20,181 bases of DNA from JACDAN01 sp035535195 (lineage in GTDB: Bacteria > Actinomycetota > Thermoleophilia > Gaiellales > Gaiellaceae): NCBI GenBank assembly GCA_035535195.1, contig DATLQK010000010.1:1-20181 (forward strand), in the 5' to 3' direction. This document shows, piece after piece, positions 14,569 through 20,181 of this stretch (position 1 is its first letter; the number at the start of each line of letters is the position of its first letter). A model generated the notes under the pieces. It was not told the DNA's origin and made no database searches. It saw nothing but the letters and a program-made list of their open reading frames with translations. The position numbers and the translations under genes were made by a program.

Positions 14569-15697
14569 GGCGAAGGTTCTCCTCGGCTTCGCCGCGCTCG
14601 GGATCTTCTGGGGCGCCTGGGGCGCGGCGCTGCCGGCCGTGCAGCGCTCCTCGGGGGCGAGCGACGCGCAGCTCGGCCTCGCGCTCCTCCTCGTGGGATT
14701 CGGTGCACTGCTCTCGATGCGCGGCACCGGCGTCCTGCTCGATCACCTCGGGCCACGCCTGACGCCGGTCTCCGTGGCGCTGTTCGGCCTCACCGGCGTT
14801 CTGCCCGCACTCGCCGGCTCCCCCCTCCAGCTGTGTGCCGTGCTGTTCGTCATCGGCGCCACGTCCGGCGCGATGGATGTCGCAATCAACGCCGACGCCG
14901 TGCGCGAGGAGGCGGCGAGCGGCCGACCGCTCCTGAATGTCGCGCACGCGAGCTTCTCGGCCGCGGTCGTCGCCGGCAGTCTCGGCACCGGACTGCTCCG
15001 CTGGGCCGGAGCCGGGCCCGGCCTCGTCTTCACCCTCACCGCGGTCCTCGTGCTCGCCGCCGCCGTCGCGATGCGGGCGCCGGCGCCGTGGCAGCCGCCA
15101 GACCGAGAGCTCCGACCGCGGTTCTTCGATCGCGTGCCCGGCTGGCTGCTCGCGCTCGGCGTCCTCGGCGCACTCGCCTTCTGGATCGAGAGTGCCTGGC
15201 AGAACTGGGGGTCGGTGCAGCTGGAGCGGACGCTGGAGGCCGCGCCGGAGACGAGCGCGCTCGCGCCGGCCCTCTTCGCCGCTGCGATGGCCGTCGGGCG
15301 GCTGGCGGGGAACCGGCTGCTGGCGCGGTGGTCCGAGCGCCGGCTCCTCGTCGGCGGCGCCCTGGTCTCCGCGCTGGGGACCGCCTTGGGCGCCTCGGCG
15401 GACACCGCGCCGCTCGCCTTGACGGGAATCGTCGTCGCAGGCGCCGGCTGCTCCGTCCTGGCGCCGACGATCATCAGCGTCGCGGGACGCGCAGCCCGCC
15501 CGCAGGAGCGCGCGACGATCGTCGGCTCGGTGACGACACTGATGTACCTGGGCTTTCTCGTCGGCCCGGCGGCCGTGGGAGGGCTCGCCCAGCTCGAGAC
15601 GCTTCGCATCTCCCTCGGGGCCGTTGCGCTCCTCGCGCTTGTCCTCGCCATCCTCTGCGCTGTCGTACGTCTGCCCGGGCCGCATCGCCCTGGTTAG
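14561..15697 (+). CDS. MFS transporter, YbjJ/fucose-permease-like
   Basis: A 378-residue, roughly 12-helix permease. It begins directly in the first helix (FAALGIFWGAWGAALP), has a helix 2-3 loop RGTGVLLDHLGPRLTP, and a helix-4 stretch GAMDVAINADAV that recalls the MDVAMNAQ-type segment of YbjJ and related MFS proteins. A basic loop (PPDRELRPRFFDRVPGW, about 180-196) separates the halves. The substrate is unknown. The GTG at 14561 overlaps the YbhN-like stop by 8 bp, so the pair is cotranscribed and probably translationally coupled. Joint action in envelope-lipid or metabolite export is possible but not shown. Confidence 0.9.
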   Translation: MRRAKVLLGFAALGIFWGAWGAALPAVQRSSGASDAQLGLALLLVGFGALLSMRGTGVLLDHLGPRLTPVSVALFGLTGVLPALAGSPLQLCAVLFVIGATSGAMDVAINADAVREEAASGRPLLNVAHASFSAAVVAGSLGTGLLRWAGAGPGLVFTLTAVLVLAAAVAMRAPAPWQPPDRELRPRFFDRVPGWLLALGVLGALAFWIESAWQNWGSVQLERTLEAAPETSALAPALFAAAMAVGRLAGNRLLARWSERRLLVGGALVSALGTALGASADTAPLALTGIVVAGAGCSVLAPTIISVAGRAARPQERATIVGSVTTLMYLGFLVGPAAVGGLAQLETLRISLGAVALLALVLAILCAVVRLPGPHRPG

Positions 15698-15842
15698 GTC
15701 GCCCCGACTCCGACGTCCGCCAGCGGTTGCTACGTTGTTCGCAGGGACGGCAACCTGCCGCCCCGTGAGATGAGCTTCTCGTTCCTCCTTCGGCGGTTTC
15801 GAGGTAGGCAAGTCTCGACCGCAAGCAAAGGAGTCGAACAAC
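15698..15842 (+). promoter_or_regulatory. Structured leader of the DEAD-box helicase gene
   Basis: The 145 bases before the helicase can fold into several stems: GGGaCGGC/GCCGcCCC at 15744-15764, GAGA/TCTC at 15767-15780, and a longer hairpin at 15793-15822 (GCGGT...ACCGC with inner CGAG/CTCG). The last ends four bases before the ribosome site AAAGGAG (15827-15833). GGTTGC at 15725-15730 can also pair with GCAACC at 15750-15755, which competes with the first stem. A TACGTT -10-like box lies at 15731-15736, but if used it would exclude the first GGTTGC from the RNA. No known riboswitch family is recognised. Confidence 0.5.
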
Positions 15843-17042
15843 GTGTTACAGAAACAGTCCTTCGCGGACCTCGGCGTGGCCGAGCCCGTGGTCAAGGCGC
15901 TCTCGAAGCGATCCATCGAGACGCCGTTCTCCATCCAGGCCCTCGTCCTGCCCGACGCACTGAAAGGCAACGACGTGCTGGCGAAATCCCCGACCGGGTC
16001 CGGAAAGACAATCGCGTTCGCTGTGCCGATCGCGCAGCGCCTCGACGCGCACGATGCGAGGCCGTCAGCGCTCGTTCTCGTCCCGACGCGCGAGCTCGCG
16101 ACACAGGTCGCGATGGAGTTCGCCGACATCGGTCGAGCTCGCGGAATGAAGGTCGCGGCCGTCTACGGCGGAACCCCGGTCCGTGCGCAGGCGAACGCGG
16201 CCAAGGAGGCACACGTGCTGGTCGCGACGCCGGGCCGCCTCGAGGATCTTGCGAACCGCAAGCTCGTCCAGCTCGACCGGATCCGGATCCTCGTCCTCGA
16301 CGAAGCCGACCGGATGCTCGACATGGGGTTCCAACCCCAGGTCGACGCCATCGTCCGGCGGCTACCGCGCAAGCGGCAGACGATGTTCTTCTCGGCCACC
16401 CTGGACGGTGAAGTCGCCGAGCTGGCGCGCACCTACACGCACAACCCGATCCGCTTCGACGCCGAGCTTCCGGGCCACCTCGAGCGCGGCGAGACGGCGC
16501 ACCGGTTCGTGGGAGTCACGTCCCGGAACAAGGTCGAGACGCTGGTCGACCTTCTCGGTCACGACGAGGGGCTCTCGCTTGTCTTCGTCAGAACGAAGCG
16601 CGGCGCCGACCGGCTCGTGCAGCGGCTGGCGGCCCATGACGTCAAGGCGGTCGCGATGCACGGCGACATGAATCAGCGTGCGCGCGAGCGCGCGCTCGCG
16701 CGATTCGACGCCGGGAAGGTCAAGACGCTTGTCGCCACCGACGTCGCCGCCCGCGGCCTCGACCTCGACCGGATCACGCACGTGATCAACTTCGACCCGC
16801 CGGCGGACAGCAAGGGCTACGTCCACCGCGTGGGCCGGACCGGCCGCGCCGGACGGGACGGGACAGGGATCACGCTCGTCCTCCCCGAGCAGCAGGCCGA
16901 AGTGAGCCACGTCGCGCGCCATGTGGGCGAGGAGGATCAGTTCGAAGAGCAGGGAATGCGCGTTGCGCCGAAGCGGCTCGTCTACTCGGGCCGCGGACGG
17001 CGGTCGCGGTGGGGCACCCCCGCCGGGCGACGCAAGATTTAG
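15843..17042 (+). CDS. DEAD-box RNA helicase, RhlE-like
   Basis: A 399-residue ATP-dependent RNA helicase. All core motifs are present: F7 and the Q motif (Q32), motif I SPTGSGKT (49-56), Ia PTRELA (81-86), Ib TPGR (129-132), II DEAD (153-156), III SAT (184-186), IV VFVRTK, V ATDVAARGLD and VI HRVGRTGR (328-335). The tail after motif VI is about 64 residues, ending in basic RGRRSRWGTPAGRRK, which fits a small RhlE-type enzyme. These unwind short RNA duplexes in ribosome assembly or mRNA decay, often at low temperature. The GTG at 15843 follows AAAGGAG at a 9-nt spacing. The stop overlaps the converging HlyIII gene by 3 bp (17040-17042 against 17039-17041). Confidence 0.96.
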   Translation: MLQKQSFADLGVAEPVVKALSKRSIETPFSIQALVLPDALKGNDVLAKSPTGSGKTIAFAVPIAQRLDAHDARPSALVLVPTRELATQVAMEFADIGRARGMKVAAVYGGTPVRAQANAAKEAHVLVATPGRLEDLANRKLVQLDRIRILVLDEADRMLDMGFQPQVDAIVRRLPRKRQTMFFSATLDGEVAELARTYTHNPIRFDAELPGHLERGETAHRFVGVTSRNKVETLVDLLGHDEGLSLVFVRTKRGADRLVQRLAAHDVKAVAMHGDMNQRARERALARFDAGKVKTLVATDVAARGLDLDRITHVINFDPPADSKGYVHRVGRTGRAGRDGTGITLVLPEQQAEVSHVARHVGEEDQFEEQGMRVAPKRLVYSGRGRRSRWGTPAGRRKI

Positions 17043-17674
17043 GCGACGGAGAGCGCGACCGCGACGTACTGACACGCGGCGGCGGCAATCACCAAGGCGT
17101 GGAAGAGCTCGTGATAGCCGAAGACCATCGGCACCGGGTCGGGGCGCTGCCGCGCGTAGATCACGGCCCCGGCCGTGTAGAGCACGCCGCCGATTGCGAG
17201 TAGGGCGACGCCCGCGGGGCCAGTATGTGACCAGAGCTGGGGAAGGGCGACGACCCCGACCCACCCCAACCCGAGCGCGATCGCGGCCGCCAGCCATTTC
17301 GGCGCCTGCGTCCAGGCAAGCTTCAGCGCGATCGCGGCGACGGCTCCGCCCCAGGCGATCGGAAGGATCGTCCAGCGCCAGGCACCCTCGAGCGCGAGCA
17401 GGGCGAACGTCGTGTACGTCGCGGCGATCAGCAGGTAGATCGCGGCGTGGTCGAGGCGCCTCATCCTCCGCCGCGCGCGAGGCTGCCACTCGACCCGGTG
17501 GTAGAGCGCGCTGACGCCGAACATCGTCGCGAGGCCGAAGGCAAAGACGGCCGCCGCGACGCGCCGGCCCGCTCCGTCGGCGACCGCGACGAGCAGGGCG
17601 CCGAAGACGAGCGAGACGAAGAACGCGTACTGATGCGAGACCCCGCGAAGCCGCGGGCGGAGCTCGACGTCCAT
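17039..17674 (-). CDS. Hemolysin III / PAQR-family membrane protein
   Basis: A 211-residue protein with seven hydrophobic helices. The likely metal ligands of the family are present: H59 in SALYHR, H188 and H192 in HELFHA near the C-terminus. The RLDHAAIYLLIAATYTTF segment (about 93-110) is also diagnostic. Bacterial members of this group (YqfA, HlyIII, TrhA) are related to the adiponectin receptor family and affect membrane lipids. The hemolysin name is historical and does not imply a toxin here. The ATG at 17674 lies 12 bp after the TPR-protein stop, so the two are probably one transcript. The end converges on the helicase gene with a 3-bp overlap, leaving no room for a terminator between them. 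Confidence 0.93.
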   Translation of the reverse strand: MDVELRPRLRGVSHQYAFFVSLVFGALLVAVADGAGRRVAAAVFAFGLATMFGVSALYHRVEWQPRARRRMRRLDHAAIYLLIAATYTTFALLALEGAWRWTILPIAWGGAVAAIALKLAWTQAPKWLAAAIALGLGWVGVVALPQLWSHTGPAGVALLAIGGVLYTAGAVIYARQRPDPVPMVFGYHELFHALVIAAAACQYVAVALSVA

Positions 17675-17686
17675 GCACTGAGGCTA

Positions 17687-18568
17687 CTAGCTCGCGTGGC
17701 GGAGCTCGGCCTCGACCTGCCGGTAGGTCAAGGACTCCGGCGGCAGCTTCGCCAGCGCCTCGTGGAGCAGCTGCTCGGCCTCGCGGCTGTGACCGGTCTG
17801 GCGGTGGACGAGCCCGAGGTTCGCGATCACTTGCCCCTCGTGCTCCGCGTCGCCGACCTGTTGGAGCACCGTCAGGGCCTGCTCGAGGTACTTGACCGCC
17901 GCATCGGGAGCGCCGACCTGCGCGTAGGCGAGCCCGAGGTTGTTCAGCGTCGCCGCCTCCGCCTGCTGGTCGCCGAGGTCGCGGACGATCGCGAGCGCGA
18001 CGTGGTGCTGCTCGACTGCCTCTTCGGCATGGCCGCCGCGCCGCAGCTGCGTGCCACGCTCGTTCAGCCGCACCGCGCGGCGACGGCCGATCCCTTCGAT
18101 CGTGCGGGCCGTCAGTGCGGATCCGCGGTAGACGGCGGCGGCATAGCCCTGCGCGAGGCGGTCGGCGAGTGACCTGCTACGCGACGGAGCCGAGGAGGCG
18201 AGCTGTCGGGCGCTCCGCCCGGCATTCCGCGACGTGGGACCGAGCCAGGCCGCCGCGCGCTGCGATCCCGAGCCGGCCGACCTGGCAGCGCGCCGCGAGC
18301 CTGAGCCCGCCGACCGTGCGGCCCTGCGCGACCGGCCGCCGAGCCAGCCCGCGGCGTCGCGCGCCCGGGGGCTCGCCCAGGCTGCGGCGTTCGTGCCGTA
18401 GTTCCTCAGCCCCCAGAGCGCCATCCCAGCCGCCACGACCAGGGTCAGCATCGCGGTCAGCACGACGGCGACAACGAAGAAGGAGAGCGCGCTCAAGAGG
18501 CCGGCGATCAGCAGCCAGAGTGCGCCGAACGCCAGGAGGCGCCGTCCGCGGTCCCGATCTTCTGTCAA
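17687..18568 (-). CDS. Membrane-anchored TPR-repeat protein
   Basis: A 293-residue protein. Two adjacent hydrophobic segments (about 11-30 and 31-54) anchor it in the membrane. An Arg/Ser/Ala-rich linker (about 65-140) contains the 11-residue unit RRAARSAGSGS twice in tandem (81-91 and 92-102). Three tetratricopeptide repeats follow (about 163-202, 203-242 and 243-282), with cores such as LNNLGLAYAQVGAPDAAVKY and IANLGLVHRQTGHSREAE. TPRs bind partner proteins, so a scaffold role at the membrane is inferred. The start used is TTG at 18568, the only start that keeps the charged N-terminus ahead of the first helix. It is less certain than the rest. The gene lies 12 bp upstream of the HlyIII gene. 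Confidence 0.85.
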   Translation of the reverse strand: MTEDRDRGRRLLAFGALWLLIAGLLSALSFFVVAVVLTAMLTLVVAAGMALWGLRNYGTNAAAWASPRARDAAGWLGGRSRRAARSAGSGSRRAARSAGSGSQRAAAWLGPTSRNAGRSARQLASSAPSRSRSLADRLAQGYAAAVYRGSALTARTIEGIGRRRAVRLNERGTQLRRGGHAEEAVEQHHVALAIVRDLGDQQAEAATLNNLGLAYAQVGAPDAAVKYLEQALTVLQQVGDAEHEGQVIANLGLVHRQTGHSREAEQLLHEALAKLPPESLTYRQVEAELRHAS

Positions 18569-18614
18569 CGTCCGGCTCGCAGTCTCATCTCCGATGCGAT
18601 CCCCCTCCGGAACT

Positions 18615-18630
18615 GGAGGCCTTCGCCTCC
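18615..18630 (+). promoter_or_regulatory. Hairpin in the leader of the DUF899 cassette
   Basis: GGAGGC (18615-18620) and GCCTCC (18625-18630) are exact complements around the loop CTTC. CCTCC at 18604-18608 can also pair with GGAGG (18615-18619), a competing stem. A further hairpin, GCGCC/GGCGC, is at 18666-18678, just before the ribosome site. The rest of the 142-bp divergent spacer shows no clear -35 or -10 box. Confidence 0.4.
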
Positions 18631-18692
18631 GTCACCCTGGATCCTTCCCAAAAACCGATGACTTTGCGCCGGTGGCGCCGTCTACAGGAGGA

Positions 18693-18701
18693 AAGGAGGT
18701 C
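18693..18701 (+). promoter_or_regulatory. Very strong ribosome binding site of the DUF899 cassette
   Basis: AAAGGAGGT, nine bases complementary to the 16S 3' end, lies about nine bases before the ATG at 18711, preceded by a second AGGAGG. It fixes the true start of the DUF899 gene upstream of the frameshift and argues against starting at the GTG at 18838. Confidence 0.8.
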
Positions 18702-18710
18702 GAGAGAGCG

Positions 18711-19446
18711 ATGACCGACCATGCCGTCGTGAGCCGCGAAGAGTGGGTCGAAGCGTGCAAGAACCTGCTTCGAGGAGGAGCAGGCACACGCCAACCACAG
18801 CGAGGAGCTCGCCGCGAAACGCCGCGAGCTTCCATGGGTGCGCGTCGAGAAGGAGTACGAGTTCGACACGGACGAGAGGCGCAAGACGCTCGCGGAGCTC
18901 TTCGACGGGCGCTCGCAGCTCCTGATCTACCACCTGATGTTCGGCCCGGACTACGAGGGCGCCTGCCCGGGCTGCACGAACCTCGCGGACCAGCTGGACG
19001 GCGGAGTCGTGCACATGAACCACCGCGACGTGACCCTGATGTGCATCTCGCGCGCGCCGCTCGAGAAGTTGCAGGAGTACAAGCGCCGGATGGGCTGGGA
19101 GTTCCCGTGGGTCTCGTCCTACGGAAGCGACTTCAACTTCGACTTCGGCTTCGCGTTCACGGAGGAGGACCAGAAGGCGCCGGAGTTCCGCGAGATGCTC
19201 GACGAGCCGCCGGAGTGGCTCGAGGATTGGGCGAAGCAGGTCGGCACGGACCTCCCGACAGGCCTGAAGGAAGGGCCCGGCTGGAACGCGTTCGTGCTTG
19301 AGGACGGCGTCGTCTACCACACGTACACGCGCCTCGCCCCCGACCGCGACCTGGTCGTCCCGTACTACCAGCAGCTGCTCGACCAGACACCGAAGGGTCG
19401 GCAGGACGAGCTCGCTGCGTACCGCAAGGACGAATACCCGTCATGA
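18711..19446 (+). pseudogene. DUF899 thioredoxin-like gene with a one-base frameshift
   Basis: The start at 18711 reads MTDHAVVSREEWVEACKNLL, the usual N-terminus of DUF899 proteins, then falls out of frame near 18768-18771. The frame one base further on continues EEEQAHANHSEELAAKRREL and then the rest of the family: LAELFDGRSQLLIYHLMFGP, a CPGC thioredoxin-type motif (from 18964), the SRAPLEKLQEYKRRMGW segment and SSYGSDFNFDF. Dropping one base at CTGCTTCGAG restores a continuous protein of about 244 residues. The strong ribosome site shows that the upstream start was the working one. A shortened product from GTG 18838 would lack the N-terminal helix. The stop overlaps the DUF2182 start by 4 bp. 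The function of the family is not established; a redox role is suggested by the CxxC. Confidence 0.88.
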
Positions 19447-20144
19447 CCGCGTTCGCAATCCGTAGCCGGACGGCGATCGCGTTCCTCGGCGCCGCCGCCC
19501 TTGCCTGGGCCCTCGTCGTCGACCGAATGGGCGGTATGGACGAGGGTCCCGGAACCAATCTCGGCGGCGCCCGCTGGTTTCTCGGGATCTGGGTGCTGAT
19601 GACGGCGGCGATGATGCTTCCGTCTACGGTGCGGGTCGCTCCGACGGCGCTCTTCGCCGTGGGGTACCTGGCCGTGTGGACCGTCTACGGCGCCGTGGCG
19701 TACGTCGTCTTCCGGACCGTGATCTCGTTCGACACCGGCTGGCTGGCCTGGGACGCGGGTGGCCCGTACGCGGCCGGGGGTGCGATCGTCGCCGCGGGCC
19801 TCTACGAGCTCACACCGCTGAAGCGGCGATCGCTCCGGCGCTGCCGGAGCCCGCACGAGGAGGCGACGCCGTTCCAGACCGGCGTCGGTCACGGCCTCGA
19901 CTGCCTCGGCTGCTCCGGCGGCTTGATGGTCGTGCTGTTCGCGGTCGGCGTGATGAGCCTCGCCTGGATGGGCGTCGTGGCCGCCGCGATCTTCGCGGAG
20001 AAGGTCCTCCCGCAGGGGCCGAGGCTCTCGCGCGGCGTGGCCGTGGCGCTGGTCGTGCTCGGCGTCTGGGTCGCGATGTCGCCCGGGAGTGTCCCGGGCC
20101 TGACCGAGCCGTCCGGGTCGCCGACGATGGAGATGCAGTCGTGA
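19443..20144 (+). CDS. DUF2182 integral membrane protein (putative metal binding)
   Basis: A 233-residue membrane protein with about five to six hydrophobic segments. It shows the DUF2182 landmarks: WVLMTAAMMLPS (50-61), GLYELTPLKRRSLRRCRSP (119-137) and GLDCLGCSGGLM (151-162), with C134, C154 and C157 as likely metal or redox cysteines. The family is described as predicted metal-binding membrane proteins, and its function is unproven. The ATG at 19443 overlaps the DUF899 stop (ATGA), and its stop overlaps a following GTG start (GTGA). Coupling with CxxC-containing DUF899 proteins on both sides suggests one redox or metal-handling unit, which is inference. The tail ends in MEMQS. Confidence 0.92.
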   Translation: MTAFAIRSRTAIAFLGAAALAWALVVDRMGGMDEGPGTNLGGARWFLGIWVLMTAAMMLPSTVRVAPTALFAVGYLAVWTVYGAVAYVVFRTVISFDTGWLAWDAGGPYAAGGAIVAAGLYELTPLKRRSLRRCRSPHEEATPFQTGVGHGLDCLGCSGGLMVVLFAVGVMSLAWMGVVAAAIFAEKVLPQGPRLSRGVAVALVVLGVWVAMSPGSVPGLTEPSGSPTMEMQS

Positions 20145-20181
20145 GCCCCGTCGGGACGCGCGAGGAGTGGCTGGAGGCGCG
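20141..20181 (+). CDS. Start of a second DUF899-like gene (cut by window end)
   Basis: A GTG at 20141 overlaps the DUF2182 stop by 4 bp and opens a frame to the end of the window. The 13 residues visible include GTREEWLEA, which aligns with SREEWVEA at the start of the DUF899 gene at 18711. A second DUF899 protein is therefore likely, but only the first 13 residues are seen and the call rests on that short match. Confidence 0.6.
   Translation, partial: MSPVGTREEWLEA

Noticed and set aside
12697..14727. 676-residue minus-strand open frame extending through the YbhN-like gene
   Set aside because: Only the C-terminal 307 residues have kinase motifs; the rest is Arg/Glu/His-rich antisense of the membrane-protein gene.
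15770..16411. Upstream ATG reading frame in the helicase leader
   Set aside because: It runs out of frame deep into the helicase, is Arg-rich and lacks a ribosome site; it is not a convincing leader peptide.
1..20181. CRISPR array, rRNA, tRNA, transposase or phage integration genes
   Set aside because: No regularly spaced repeats, RNA gene cores or recombinase motifs were found in reading the window.

Overview
The window is very GC-rich bacterial DNA. It uses many GTG and TTG starts, short gene overlaps (often 4 bp) and almost no spacer between genes. The gene set includes an aa3/caa3-type cytochrome oxidase, an OmpR-type two-component pair, an anti-sigma-factor antagonist, split ChrB proteins and DUF899/DUF2182 proteins. 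This fits a high-GC actinobacterium, most likely Thermoleophilia (Gaiellales/Solirubrobacterales). The class assignment is an inference from composition and remembered gene families, not from a marker gene.

Layout. 1-1620 (+): the end of a sensor histidine kinase, its response regulator and a STAS-domain anti-anti-sigma factor. 1621-1867: a convergent spacer with a 14-bp inverted repeat. 1868-8577 (-), read right to left: ctaC, ctaD, ctaB, a 57-residue membrane protein, an amidase and a secreted FN3-like protein. The first five genes overlap each other by 4-11 bp, so they form one translationally coupled terminal-oxidase operon. Its CtaB carries an extra four-helix N-terminal domain that looks like half of heme A synthase. 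No ctaE or separate ctaA is present. 8635-9870: a small conserved-looking protein (+) and an exported Kelch protein (-), overlapping tail to tail.

9929-12050: ChrB is split into two coupled genes (-), divergent from an MFS transporter (+). A perfect 26-bp palindrome covers the shared promoter and the transporter start codon. 12047-12635 (-): a TenA/PqqC-like gene broken by a frameshift. 12697-13620 (-) and 13633-14568 (+): a phosphotransferase-family kinase and a multi-spanning YbhN-like membrane protein, whose start codons are 12 bp apart. An MFS exporter-like protein follows. 15698-17042: a DEAD-box RNA helicase behind a structured leader. 17039-18568 (-): a hemolysin-III-family membrane protein and a membrane-anchored TPR protein.

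18711-20181 (+): a coupled cassette of a frameshifted DUF899 gene, a DUF2182 membrane protein, and the first 41 bases of what looks like a second DUF899 gene. The best leads are the CtaA-half/CtaB fusion, the palindrome between split ChrB and the MFS transporter, the alternative stems in the helicase leader, and the DUF899-DUF2182-DUF899 cassette. Two genes each need about one base removed to be intact. This may be real decay or assembly error, and read-level checking would separate the two.
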